The translations under genes were made by a program, and so were the position numbers. 57,266 nt of DNA. Source: an uncultured Lachnospiraceae bacterium (lineage in GTDB: Bacteria > Bacillota > Clostridia > Lachnospirales > Lachnospiraceae). Each line of letters opens with the position of its first letter. Positions within the stretch are counted from its first letter, which is position 1. Positions 17,473 to 25,898 of the stretch are shown piece by piece. The stretch is taken from assembly GCA_902767015.1 (NCBI GenBank), contig CACXFV010000008.1:1-57266 (forward strand), read 5' to 3'. A model generated the notes under the pieces. That model worked only from the letters and a program-made list of their open reading frames with translations, did not search any database and was not told where the DNA came from.

Positions 17473-18375
17473 ATGGCGAGAAAAAGGAATATCAGAGATG
17501 TTATGGAACGATACATTAAGGAGGGAAATTCGGGAAAGCTAAGGGCGATGGGCATAGGATATGTAATCGGTGTCGTGGTGGTAGTAATTTTCGGATTTAT
17601 TATCCTGGGCGTAGAGATGCAAAGCAGACGAGATTATAAGAATTTTATGAGGACGGCAGTAAAGACAAGTGCAAAATGTACCAGTGTGTGGAGTCAACGT
17701 GAAAGATATCGTACACACAGCAGACATAGAGCGAGAACAAGATATAGAACAGTATATTATGCCAATATTGAGTATGAATATAACGGAACGCAGTACAGGC
17801 ATTCTAATGTCAGAGTTAGCAGTGCCGCACATACAGGCGGTTATATCACAATTTATATATCGCCGGACAATCCCTTAGTGTATAGAACATTCGTATCTAA
17901 TGGTGCTTATATGATGACATTTATGACCACTTTAATTGTCTTATTGCTCGTAATTGGGAGTATGGCATGGGTCAGTACAAAATGTTTTAAAGCAGCAAAG
18001 TTGGCAGAACTTAATAGAAATTCACATATTGCGCCGAATGATTTGGATGTTGGGGACCAGTATCGTTATGGTAATTATAACAGCTCCTACAGCGGCACAG
18101 GCACATACGATAATTCATATAGTAGTGGAAATGGTTACGGTAATTATGGCAATGGAAGCACATACGATAATTCGCATGACAGAGGAAATGATTACAGTAA
18201 TATGTACAGAAGCTATGAATCCTATTTTAACAACAATACTGAGGGAGCGGACTATAATACTGACGGTAATGAAAATACCGGAGATAGAAAAAAGCAGATG
18301 AAAGATATTGACCAGTTTCAGAAGTTTGATTCCTTTGATATAGGTGTAGGGGGAGAGAATGAAAATTACCTCTAA
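17473..18375 (+). CDS. DUF3592-like membrane protein with Asn/Gly/Tyr-rich tail
   Basis: A 300-aa membrane protein of unknown function. A basic cytoplasmic N-terminus is followed by a membrane segment near 22-45, an extracytoplasmic beta-rich domain of about 90 residues resembling DUF3592 (cation-rich SQRERYRTHSRHRART, then TVYYANIEYEYNGTQY and ITIYISPDNP), and a second membrane segment near 138-160. The last 120 residues are low complexity, rich in Asn, Gly, Ser, Tyr and Asp, with repeated TYDNSY/GNGYGNYGN-type units, and are probably disordered in the cytoplasm. AGGAGG lies 10 bases before the chosen ATG; an in-frame TTG at 17467 is only 4 bases away. It may be co-transcribed with the DUF2442 gene. 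Confidence 0.75.
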   Translation: MARKRNIRDVMERYIKEGNSGKLRAMGIGYVIGVVVVVIFGFIILGVEMQSRRDYKNFMRTAVKTSAKCTSVWSQRERYRTHSRHRARTRYRTVYYANIEYEYNGTQYRHSNVRVSSAAHTGGYITIYISPDNPLVYRTFVSNGAYMMTFMTTLIVLLLVIGSMAWVSTKCFKAAKLAELNRNSHIAPNDLDVGDQYRYGNYNSSYSGTGTYDNSYSSGNGYGNYGNGSTYDNSHDRGNDYSNMYRSYESYFNNNTEGADYNTDGNENTGDRKKQMKDIDQFQKFDSFDIGVGGENENYL

Positions 18376-18457
18376 AAGTGGGTAGTAATTTCCAGACAAA
18401 AATTTTATGATAAGATTAGAACGTAGGAATAGAGAATAATGTTAGGAGGAATGAATT

Positions 18458-18751
18458 ATGGCAAAGATTAAAGATGTTGAGACAAGAAAAGGATATAGAT
18501 TATTAGTAGAGCTTGATAATGGCAATGTTATATTTGTAAATATGGCTGATAAGATTGAGACCGTGCGATTCTATGATTTGAGAAATGAGAAGCTTTTTGA
18601 GCAGGTTGAGACAGATGGTTATTCATTATATTGGGATTTTGGAAGAATTATGATAAGTCTGACAGAGATATTTGCTATGACGAGAGTAAATAATACTGCT
18701 TCTAACAGCAATTTCAACAGACCCAGTAGTCAGCAGTCCGCCGCCGTCTGA
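18458..18751 (+). CDS. DUF2442 domain-containing protein
   Basis: A 97-aa protein. Residues 1-75 match the DUF2442 pattern: a strand with RLLVELDNG, then FYDLRNEKLFEQVETDGYSLYWDFGRIMISLTEIF, in which W-x-x-G and the final hydrophobic strand are typical. The rest is an Asn/Ser/Gln-rich tail. Its function is unknown in any organism; some relatives are encoded next to toxin-antitoxin genes, but no toxin is seen here. AGGAGG lies 8 bp upstream. It lies 82 bp after the DUF3592-like gene. Confidence 0.8.
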   Translation: MAKIKDVETRKGYRLLVELDNGNVIFVNMADKIETVRFYDLRNEKLFEQVETDGYSLYWDFGRIMISLTEIFAMTRVNNTASNSNFNRPSSQQSAAV

Positions 18752-18838
18752 AGAAGGCAATAGACCATTATTCTAATGGAAACTGTTATGGTTGACTGCG
18801 AATAGCAACCTATGATAAGTGATAGAGAAGTGATATTT

Positions 18839-18880
18839 ATATGCGATATAATCGTGAAGATTGTATCGCATATATTTTTG
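18839..18880 (+). terminator. Intrinsic terminator after the DUF2442 gene
   Basis: A 15-bp stem with one G-U pair (18839-18853 with 18859-18873) and a 5-nt loop is followed by ATTTTTGTTTTTG. Confidence 0.85.
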
Positions 18881-18964
18881 TTTTTGGGTTGAAATGCTTT
18901 CATTTAAGACGTTTTGACTCAAAAAATGATTAAGTTATTAATATACTGTTCCTTATCCAGAAGA

Positions 18965-19603
18965 CTATTGATTATCGGACAGTTGCCGGTTCAGAAGTTC
19001 TTCTAATAAAAGCATTGATTTCGTTTTTAATTCCATACTGGAAAAGATGCCTTTGGAAGAATAATGAATTGCCTTTTTGGCATATGTAATAGCCGATGCA
19101 CCGGCGTCATTTTTATTCTCAGCAGCTGCTTTCGAGGTATCAATGGAGGTGGCGAGCTTATAACAGGATATTGCTAACAGTGCTGATATTTCATCGGACA
19201 TTAATGTATCCTGAGTTGTAAGCCCCGGTTCGGGCTCATTCTTTTGCTGCGCATCAAGGCACGCTTCCAGAGTATGGATTGCTTCATAGTAATTACCTTC
19301 CCGAAAGCTTTGTTTGCAATTGATGTATAGATGCATTATATCAGAAGAAACAGAAGGATAATTATGGTTATCAGCAGAAGCAAAGGAAGCATCGGTGGTG
19401 TCATCGTCTGACATGAGCTGATTCATAGGAATATCCAAAGCTTTTGACAGGTATTCCAGTGTCTTGATGGAAGGAGAAGCTGTGCCGCTTTCTATCTGGC
19501 TGAGCATATTTCTCGTGATAAAAGTTCCTACAACCTCGCTTTGTGTCATTTTTTTGGCGATTCGGGCTTCCTTGATTCGTTTTCCTAATTCCGTTGTATT
19601 CAT
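18965..19603 (-). CDS. XRE-family regulator with helical C-terminal domain
   Basis: A 212-aa regulator with an N-terminal HTH_3 domain (residues 5-60: GKRIKEARIAKKMTQSEVVG and the recognition helix near TRNMLSQIESGTASPSIKTL). The C-terminal 110 residues are helical and may form TPR-like hairpins (INCKQSFREGNYYEAIHTLEACLD is TPR-shaped), suggesting peptide or protein sensing as in RRNPP-type regulators, although they are short for that. The ATG at 19603 follows GGAGG by 5 bp; the ATG at 19615 overlaps that site and is unlikely. It diverges from the NfeD-flotillin operon and could regulate it. Confidence 0.88.
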   Translation of the reverse strand: MNTTELGKRIKEARIAKKMTQSEVVGTFITRNMLSQIESGTASPSIKTLEYLSKALDIPMNQLMSDDDTTDASFASADNHNYPSVSSDIMHLYINCKQSFREGNYYEAIHTLEACLDAQQKNEPEPGLTTQDTLMSDEISALLAISCYKLATSIDTSKAAAENKNDAGASAITYAKKAIHYSSKGIFSSMELKTKSMLLLEELLNRQLSDNQ

Positions 19604-19725
19604 AATGACCTCCATTTCGGGAAGATAGCTTTCTTTTCCTCCGATTTTTACTGATACAATGTTAAATCATATTTACATATTAACATAAATTATCAGAATA
19701 AACAATAGAAAAATGGTAAATTTAA

Positions 19726-19753
19726 TTGACATTTTAGAATTGTGTGCTATAAT
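19726..19753 (+). promoter_or_regulatory. Promoter of the NfeD-flotillin operon
   Basis: Consensus TTGACA (19726-19731) and TATAAT (19748-19753) with 16-bp spacing, 52 bp before the NfeD-like start codon. Confidence 0.82.
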
Positions 19754-19804
19754 CAGAATAGTAATCATACATTTTGCAAGATACCAAAAAGGAGGAGATT
19801 TTCG

Positions 19805-20656
19805 ATGAGTGAATGGTGGGAAGCTTTATTAACGGTAGAAAAGGTTTTATACTGTATCGCTGTGCCTTCTACGATTATTTTGATCGTACAGACGATTATG
19901 CTGCTTTTTGGTGCGGGTGGACATGAGGGATATAATCCCAGTGATACATCAGGAATTGATTTTGATACTGATTTTGATGGAATGAGCGGTGGAATGGATA
20001 TCGGTCATGGAATAGGCGGGCTGCATGGAGGAATGGACATGAGCCATGACATAGGCGGGTTGCATGGCGGAATGGATATGAGCCATGATATGAGCGGGCT
20101 GCATAGTGGCATAGATATGAACCATAGTATAGATGGATTTCATGGCAATACGAAGGTGCATCCGGCAGCGGAGATATCTCGGCTGGAAGGGAAGCTTCAT
20201 TCCGGTGACGGTAGCAGCCATGATGCGGCACATTCACAGCCGCAGGATTTTGATACACTGCGAATATTTACATTACAGGGCTTGGTGGCATTTTTTACGA
20301 TGTTTTCATGGTCGGCACTGGCAGGAATCAGTCAGGGTGTACAGAGTGTAAAGGCGATACTGATTGGCATTGTAATGGGATTTGTGCTGATGTACATAGT
20401 TGCACTGATTATCAAGTATTCTAAGCGGCTGTCAGAGGATGGAACCTTTGATATGCGCGACACATTAGGGCATCAGGCGGTTGTTTACATTCCTATTCCG
20501 CCACAAAATTCAGGTGCAGGTAAGGTAAATATATCTATTAATAACCGGTTTATCGAATATAGTGCCGTTACTGAGGAAAAAAGGACTATCAAGACAGGGG
20601 AATCCGTTAGAATTACTGATATTGTGAACGATTCTGTTGTCGTTGAGATAGAGTAG
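19805..20656 (+). CDS. NfeD/YuaF-like membrane protein with Met/His tandem repeats
   Basis: A 283-aa partner of the flotillin encoded 39 bp downstream. Layout: a membrane segment at about 12-36, a soluble loop of about 115 residues, two membrane segments near 155-172 and 182-204, and a C-terminal beta-rich domain (211-283, LGHQAVVYIPIPPQNSGAGKV...) of the NfeD OB-fold type. This matches the YuaF-YuaG (FloT) pair of Bacillus, which organise membrane microdomains. The loop contains four 13-residue repeats (62-113) of the form GGMDMSHDIGGLH, rich in Met, His, Asp and Gly, after an acidic FDTDFDG stretch; metal binding is possible. Chosen ATG at 19805 follows GGAGGA by about 8 bp. Confidence 0.85.
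   Translation: MSEWWEALLTVEKVLYCIAVPSTIILIVQTIMLLFGAGGHEGYNPSDTSGIDFDTDFDGMSGGMDIGHGIGGLHGGMDMSHDIGGLHGGMDMSHDMSGLHSGIDMNHSIDGFHGNTKVHPAAEISRLEGKLHSGDGSSHDAAHSQPQDFDTLRIFTLQGLVAFFTMFSWSALAGISQGVQSVKAILIGIVMGFVLMYIVALIIKYSKRLSEDGTFDMRDTLGHQAVVYIPIPPQNSGAGKVNISINNRFIEYSAVTEEKRTIKTGESVRITDIVNDSVVVEIE
19988..20143 (+). repeat. Four in-frame 39-bp tandem repeats in the NfeD-like gene
   Basis: Four consecutive 39-bp units encode 13-residue repeats. Units 2 and 3 are the most alike; units 1 and 4 are more diverged. The unit length is a multiple of three, so copy number can change without breaking the frame. Confidence 0.85.
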
Positions 20657-20695
20657 CTGAAAAAGAAAATATGCATACAACAAGGAGGTAGAAAA

Positions 20696-22135
20696 ATGGG
20701 CTATCAATTTATCATTGGCATAGGAGTTGCCACAGTCGTTCTGATTATTCTGATAATGGGAATCTTGTCAAGGTACCGCAAGTGTCCGTCGGATAAGGTG
20801 CTTGTCATCTATGGTAAGGTGGGCTCGGAGAAGAATGGAGATACGAGGTCGGCGAAATGTATTCACGGTGGTGCGGCATTTATCATTCCGGTATTGCAAT
20901 CTTATCAGTATATAGATCTGACACCGATTTCTATCAATGTAGATTTGAGAAATGCATTGTCAAAACAGAATATCCGTGTAGATGTTCCTTCCAGATTTAC
21001 AGTGGGTATTTCCACAGAGCCGGGGATTATGCAGAATGCAGCCGAGAGACTTTTGGGACTTAAGATGAGTGAGATTCAGGAGTTGGCAAAAGATATTATT
21101 TTGGGACAGCTTCGTCTTGTCATTGCAACAATGGATATTGAGGAGATTAACTCAGACAGAGATAAGTTTCTGATTTCTGTTTCTAATAATGTAGAGATAG
21201 AGTTAAAGAAAATCGGTCTCAGACTGATTAATGTAAATGTAACTGACATTAATGATGAATCAGGATACATAGAAGCATTAGGTAAGGAAGCAGCGGCAAA
21301 GGCAATTAATGATGCGAAAAAGAGTGTTGCCGAGAAGGATAAAGACGGTGAGATTGGTCAGGCGAATGCGAGAAGAGAACAGCGTATTCAGGTGGCTGCA
21401 GCAGATGCCGCAGCCATAAAGGGAGAAAATGAGGCTAAGATAGAAGTGGCATTGTCAGATGCGGCAAGAAGGGAAAAAGAAGCTGAGGCGTTAAGAATAG
21501 CTACTGCTGCTGAGCAGGTTCAGGCGGCGAGAGCAAAAGAGGAAGCCTATGTCGCACAGAAAGAGGCGGAGGAAAACCGTGCTGACTTAGAGAGAGCCAC
21601 ACAGAAGGCAGATGTTATCGTCAAAGCCCAGATTGCAAAAGAACAGGCTGAGATTGCAGCCGAGGCTGAGGCAGAAGTAGTACGACGCAAGGCACGAGGC
21701 GAGGCAGACGCCATATTTGCCAGAATGGAAGCACAGGCAAAAGGTATGCAGGAGATGCTTTCTAAGCAGGCATTGGGTATGCGGGAACTGGTAGCTGCTG
21801 CCGGTGGCGATGCAGATGCAGCTGTGAAGCTGATTGTGGCGGATAAGCTTCAGGATCTCATGAAGATTCAGGTTGAGGCAATCAAGAATATTAAGATTGA
21901 TAAGATTACGGTGTGGGATTCCATGAGCGGTGGCAATGGCGGTGAACCGACGACAGCTAATTTCCTGTCGGGAATGATGAAGTCCGTACCGCCACTGAAT
22001 GAATTGTTTAAGCAGGCAGGAATGGAATTACCGGATTTTCTTGGCAAAGATATGGAGGAAACATTGCAGCAGAAAGCGCAGGCCGAATCCGGAGAAGCAC
22101 CAGAGGCAGAGGGTAGTGAGATAAATGCAGACTGA
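20696..22135 (+). CDS. floT: Flotillin (FloT/YuaG type, SPFH domain)
   Basis: A 479-aa flotillin. It has an N-terminal hydrophobic anchor at about 5-25 (IIGIGVATVVLIILIMGIL), an SPFH/band-7 domain at about 35-210 (with SDKVLVIYGKVG, then VDVPSRFTVGIS and GQLRLVIATMDIEEIN), a long Ala/Glu-rich coiled coil at about 215-350 with repeated AEA and EAE units, and an acidic C-terminal tail. Flotillins oligomerise at the inner membrane, form lipid microdomains and affect fluidity, secretion and signalling. The start follows AAGGAGG. The upstream NfeD-like gene is the usual operon partner. Confidence 0.95.
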   Translation: MGYQFIIGIGVATVVLIILIMGILSRYRKCPSDKVLVIYGKVGSEKNGDTRSAKCIHGGAAFIIPVLQSYQYIDLTPISINVDLRNALSKQNIRVDVPSRFTVGISTEPGIMQNAAERLLGLKMSEIQELAKDIILGQLRLVIATMDIEEINSDRDKFLISVSNNVEIELKKIGLRLINVNVTDINDESGYIEALGKEAAAKAINDAKKSVAEKDKDGEIGQANARREQRIQVAAADAAAIKGENEAKIEVALSDAARREKEAEALRIATAAEQVQAARAKEEAYVAQKEAEENRADLERATQKADVIVKAQIAKEQAEIAAEAEAEVVRRKARGEADAIFARMEAQAKGMQEMLSKQALGMRELVAAAGGDADAAVKLIVADKLQDLMKIQVEAIKNIKIDKITVWDSMSGGNGGEPTTANFLSGMMKSVPPLNELFKQAGMELPDFLGKDMEETLQQKAQAESGEAPEAEGSEINAD

Positions 22136-22156
22136 CAGGTAAAATTCAATGTGTAT

Positions 22157-22249
22157 GAACTGCCACATGAAGCAGAAAGATAACAAGAGAGTTGATGATT
22201 TGAATGGATACTTTGTGTTATCAGAGAGGCTTGGTGTGGCAGTTCTTTT
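22157..22249 (+). terminator. Long multi-stem terminator after flotillin
   Basis: GAACTGCCACA (22157-22167) pairs with TGTGGCAGTTC (22235-22245), and TTTT follows. Inside it AAGC pairs with GCTT and GATAACA with TGTTATC, giving a nested structure of about 90 nt, larger than a normal terminator. The rest of the 295-bp gap before carB has only an AT-rich promoter region. Confidence 0.7.
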
Positions 22250-22350
22250 AGAGAGTTATTATCTGTAAAAAGCAGCGCAGTTTTTATGTAGATGGATGTT
22301 CATGGCTGAATTGTAACAAAAAAATTGTAAATTTTTTAAAAAAAATATTT

Positions 22351-22376
22351 ATAATAACGCAAAGTCGTGTTATTAT
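22351..22376 (+). promoter_or_regulatory. Palindromic element in the carB promoter region
   Basis: ATAATAACGC (22351-22360) and GTGTTATTAT (22367-22376) form a 10-bp inverted repeat with one mismatch and 6-bp centre, in an AT-rich stretch 55 bp before the carB start. It could be an operator or overlap the -10 (TATAAT at 22349-22354 or TATAGT just after). No PyrR-type leader is seen. Confidence 0.4.
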
Positions 22377-22430
22377 AGTATAGGAAAAATTAGAGATAAG
22401 TAAAAAAGTATTTAGGAGGAAGTCAATACC

Positions 22431-25400
22431 ATGCCAAAGCGAACAGATATTGATAAAGTTTTAATTATAGGCTCAGGTCCGATAGTCATTGGTCAGGCTT
22501 GCGAATTTGACTATTCAGGCACTCAGGCTTGTAAAGCGTTAAGAAAGTTAGGATATAAGATTGTACTGGTTAATTCCAATCCGGCAACGATTATGACCGA
22601 TCCGGAGACGGCGGATGTAACATACATAGAGCCGCTGAATGTGAATCGTTTGGAGGAAATAATTGCAAAAGAACGCCCTGATGCACTGTTACCGAATCTG
22701 GGAGGGCAGTCAGGACTTAATTTATGCTCTGAATTGTATAAGGCAGGCATTTTGGATAAATATAATGTGAAGGTAATCGGTGTGCAGGTAGACGCAATTG
22801 AACGAGGGGAAGACCGTATTGAGTTCAAGAAGACGATGCAGTCACTTGGAATAGAGATGGCGAGAAGCGAAGTTGCCTACTCTGTGGAGGAGGCCCTTGC
22901 CATTGCTGACCGGTTGAAGTATCCGGTGGTATTGCGTCCTGCCTACACCATGGGCGGCGCAGGCGGCGGTCTTGTATATAATAAAGAAGAATTAAAGACC
23001 GTATGTGAGAGGGGACTTCAGGCGAGTCTTGTGGGACAGGTGCTTGTGGAGGAGTCTATTCTTGGCTGGGAAGAGCTTGAGTTAGAGGTGGTCAGAGACA
23101 GTGAAGGCAACATGATTACAGTGTGCTTCATTGAGAATATTGATCCGCTGGGGATTCATACAGGAGATTCTTTCTGTTCCGCACCGATGCTGACGATTTC
23201 GGAGGAATGCCAGAAGAGACTGCAGGAGCAGGCCTACAAGATTGTGGACAAGGTACAGGTAGTAGGTGGAACAAATGTACAGTTTGCCCATGATCCGGTA
23301 TCAGACAGAATTGTTGTTATAGAGATTAACCCACGTACCTCACGGTCCTCTGCACTTGCCTCAAAGGCAACCGGTTTTCCGATTGCCCTAGTTTCTGCGA
23401 TGCTGGCAACCGGTCTTACGCTGAAGGATATACCATGTGGTAAATATGGTACACTTGATAAGTATGTTCCTGATGGGGACTATGTAGTAATCAAATTTGC
23501 ACGTTGGGCATTTGAGAAGTTCAAGGGGGTAGAAGATATCTTAGGAACACAGATGCGTGCAGTGGGCGAGGTTATGAGTATCGGTAAGACATATAAAGAG
23601 GCATTCCAGAAAGCTATCAGAAGTCTTGAGACCGGAAGATATGGTCTCGGACATGCGAAGAACTTTGACAGCCTTACCAAGGAGGAATTGCTCAATAAGC
23701 TGATTACCCCTTCCTCAGAGAGACACTTTATCATGTACGAGGCACTGCGCAAGGGTGCTACGGTGGATGAGATCTTTGAGCTTACCAAGGTTAAGCACTA
23801 TTTCATTGAGCAGATGAAGGAGTTAGTAGAGGAAGAAGAGGAAATCCTTAAGTACAAAGGAGAACTGCCGTCTGATGAATTACTGATAAAAGCAAAGAAA
23901 GACGGATTTTCAGATAAATATTTAAGTCAGTTACTTGAAATTCCTGAGTCAGATATCAGAGAAAAGAGGATTGCACTCGGTATCGAGGAGGCATGGGAGG
24001 GTGTTCATGTATCCGGTACACAGAATAGTGCATACTATTATTCTACCTACAATGCAGAGGATAAGAGTACCATATCCGATAACAGGAAGATTATGATTCT
24101 CGGTGGCGGTCCGAACAGAATCGGTCAGGGTATTGAGTTTGATTATTGCTGTGTACATGCGGCACTGGCATTGAAAAAGCTTGGTTTTGAGACGATTATC
24201 GTCAATTGTAATCCGGAGACAGTTTCAACAGATTATGACACGTCAGACAAGCTGTACTTTGAACCGCTTACGTTGGAGGATGTTTTAAGTATCTATAAAA
24301 AAGAGAAGCCATTTGGAGTAATTGCGCAGTTTGGCGGACAGACACCGTTGAATCTTGCAGCAGATTTGGAGAAGAATGGCGTCAGGATTCTGGGAACCTC
24401 ACCGGCTGTCATTGATTTGGCAGAGGACAGAGACCTTTTCCGTGAAATGATGGATAAATTAGAGATTCCTATGCCGGAGGCAGGAATGGCAACAACGGTG
24501 GAGGAGGCTGTCAAGATTGCCAATGAAATCGGATATCCTGTTATGGTTCGACCTTCTTATGTATTAGGCGGACGCGGTATGGAGGTTGTATATGATGATG
24601 AGACAATGGCAGATTATATGAAGGCTGCCGTAGGTGTGACACCGGACCGCCCGATTTTAATTGACCGTTTCTTAAATAATGCATTGGAATGTGAGGCAGA
24701 TGCTATCAGTGATGGAACTCATGCGTTTGTCCCGGCAGTGATGGAGCATGTAGAGCTTGCCGGCGTTCATTCCGGTGATTCAGCGTGTATCATTCCTTCT
24801 GTACATATTTCAGAGGAGAATGTTAAGACGATTAAAGAATATACAAGAAAGATTGCAGAGGAGATGCATGTGCGTGGATTGATGAACATGCAGTATGCTA
24901 TTGAAAAAGGCAAGGTATATGTATTGGAGGCAAATCCGAGAGCTTCCCGTACCGTACCATTGGTATCTAAGGTGTGCAATATCAGAATGGTGCCATTAGC
25001 TACGGATATTATTACCAGTGAGCTTACAGGCAGACCATCTCCGGTTCCGACACTGTGCGAGCAGGATATCCCTTACTATGGCGTAAAAGAAGCTGCCTTT
25101 CCGTTCAATATGTTCCAGGAAGTGGATCCGATATTAGGACCTGAGATGCGTTCTACAGGCGAAGTATTGGGCTTGTCACCATCTTATGGCGAAGCATTCT
25201 TTAAGGCACAGGAGGGTGTAGGTGCAAAGCTGCCTATGTCAGGAAAAGTGCTGATTTCTGTCAATCGCAAGGACAAAGCAGACATTGTAGAGGTGGCAAA
25301 GAGATTTTACAACAATGGATTTGAAATTGTAGCCACAGGCAATACCTGTGACATCCTTAATGAAGCCGGTGTTAAGGCAGAAAAAATCAAGAAGCTCTAT

Positions 25401-25652
25401 GAAGGACGTCCGAATGTATTAGACGCTATCACCAATGGAGATTTTGCACTGATTATTAACTCTCCTAGCGGAAAGGATAGTGTTCATGATGACAGTTATT
25501 TGAGAAAAGCAGCGATTAAGTCCAAGACACCGTATATGACAACGGTAGCAGCGGCAAAGGCTACAATAGAGGGAATCGAATATCTGAAGAATAATTCATC
25601 CTGTGAGATTAAGTCATTACAGCAGCTGCACAGTGAGATAAAAAATAAATAA
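22431..25652 (+). CDS. carB: Carbamoyl-phosphate synthase large subunit
   Basis: The 1073-aa length is full size. Two homologous halves are visible: each starts with an ATP-grasp carboxyphosphate or carbamate unit, first VLIIGSGPIVIGQACEFDYSG near 10-30, then MILGGGPNRIGQGIEFDYCC near 555. The first active site has YPVVLRPAYTMGGAGGG; the second YPVMVRPSYVLGGRGMEVVYD. The final MGS-like domain (about 940-1073) is the allosteric region. It makes carbamoyl phosphate for pyrimidine and arginine synthesis using ammonia from CarA. CarA is not adjacent, so it must lie elsewhere. AGGAGG is 11 bp before the ATG, slightly long. Confidence 0.97.
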   Translation: MPKRTDIDKVLIIGSGPIVIGQACEFDYSGTQACKALRKLGYKIVLVNSNPATIMTDPETADVTYIEPLNVNRLEEIIAKERPDALLPNLGGQSGLNLCSELYKAGILDKYNVKVIGVQVDAIERGEDRIEFKKTMQSLGIEMARSEVAYSVEEALAIADRLKYPVVLRPAYTMGGAGGGLVYNKEELKTVCERGLQASLVGQVLVEESILGWEELELEVVRDSEGNMITVCFIENIDPLGIHTGDSFCSAPMLTISEECQKRLQEQAYKIVDKVQVVGGTNVQFAHDPVSDRIVVIEINPRTSRSSALASKATGFPIALVSAMLATGLTLKDIPCGKYGTLDKYVPDGDYVVIKFARWAFEKFKGVEDILGTQMRAVGEVMSIGKTYKEAFQKAIRSLETGRYGLGHAKNFDSLTKEELLNKLITPSSERHFIMYEALRKGATVDEIFELTKVKHYFIEQMKELVEEEEEILKYKGELPSDELLIKAKKDGFSDKYLSQLLEIPESDIREKRIALGIEEAWEGVHVSGTQNSAYYYSTYNAEDKSTISDNRKIMILGGGPNRIGQGIEFDYCCVHAALALKKLGFETIIVNCNPETVSTDYDTSDKLYFEPLTLEDVLSIYKKEKPFGVIAQFGGQTPLNLAADLEKNGVRILGTSPAVIDLAEDRDLFREMMDKLEIPMPEAGMATTVEEAVKIANEIGYPVMVRPSYVLGGRGMEVVYDDETMADYMKAAVGVTPDRPILIDRFLNNALECEADAISDGTHAFVPAVMEHVELAGVHSGDSACIIPSVHISEENVKTIKEYTRKIAEEMHVRGLMNMQYAIEKGKVYVLEANPRASRTVPLVSKVCNIRMVPLATDIITSELTGRPSPVPTLCEQDIPYYGVKEAAFPFNMFQEVDPILGPEMRSTGEVLGLSPSYGEAFFKAQEGVGAKLPMSGKVLISVNRKDKADIVEVAKRFYNNGFEIVATGNTCDILNEAGVKAEKIKKLYEGRPNVLDAITNGDFALIINSPSGKDSVHDDSYLRKAAIKSKTPYMTTVAAAKATIEGIEYLKNNSSCEIKSLQQLHSEIKNK

Positions 25653-25714
25653 TGTCATAATGAATTTTTGCGATAGATAAAACATTTAAGGAATCATTAA
25701 GACACTCTGATATG

Positions 25715-25781
25715 AAAATCTAATCGGTACAGGTGGAGGATACATGTGAATGGTATCGGTACCGGTTAGATTTTCTTTTTT
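25715..25781 (+). terminator. Intrinsic terminator after carB
   Basis: A 16-bp stem (25715-25730 with 25759-25774, one G-U pair) encloses a second stem GATAC/GTATC, and CTTTTTT follows. Confidence 0.85.
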
Positions 25782-25796
25782 ATTGCAATATAGTAT

Positions 25797-25824
25797 TTGC
25801 AACTTCGCTATAAAATGATATAAT
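25797..25824 (+). promoter_or_regulatory. Promoter of the hydrogenase-like gene
   Basis: TTGCAA (25797-25802) and TATAAT (25819-25824) with 16-bp spacing. Downstream, ATATTGCAG (25857-25865) and CTGCAATAT (25873-25881) form a perfect inverted repeat that ends just before the ribosome site and may be an operator or an RNA hairpin. Confidence 0.65.
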
Positions 25825-25898
25825 AGAGATAGTTATTATTTTAACAAAGTACGGCAATATTGCAGGTATCATCTGCAATATGCGAGGAGGGATACAAG

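Noticed and set aside
19988-20143. Direct repeats that could be mistaken for a CRISPR array.
   Set aside because: Units are contiguous without spacers, in frame and inside a coding gene.
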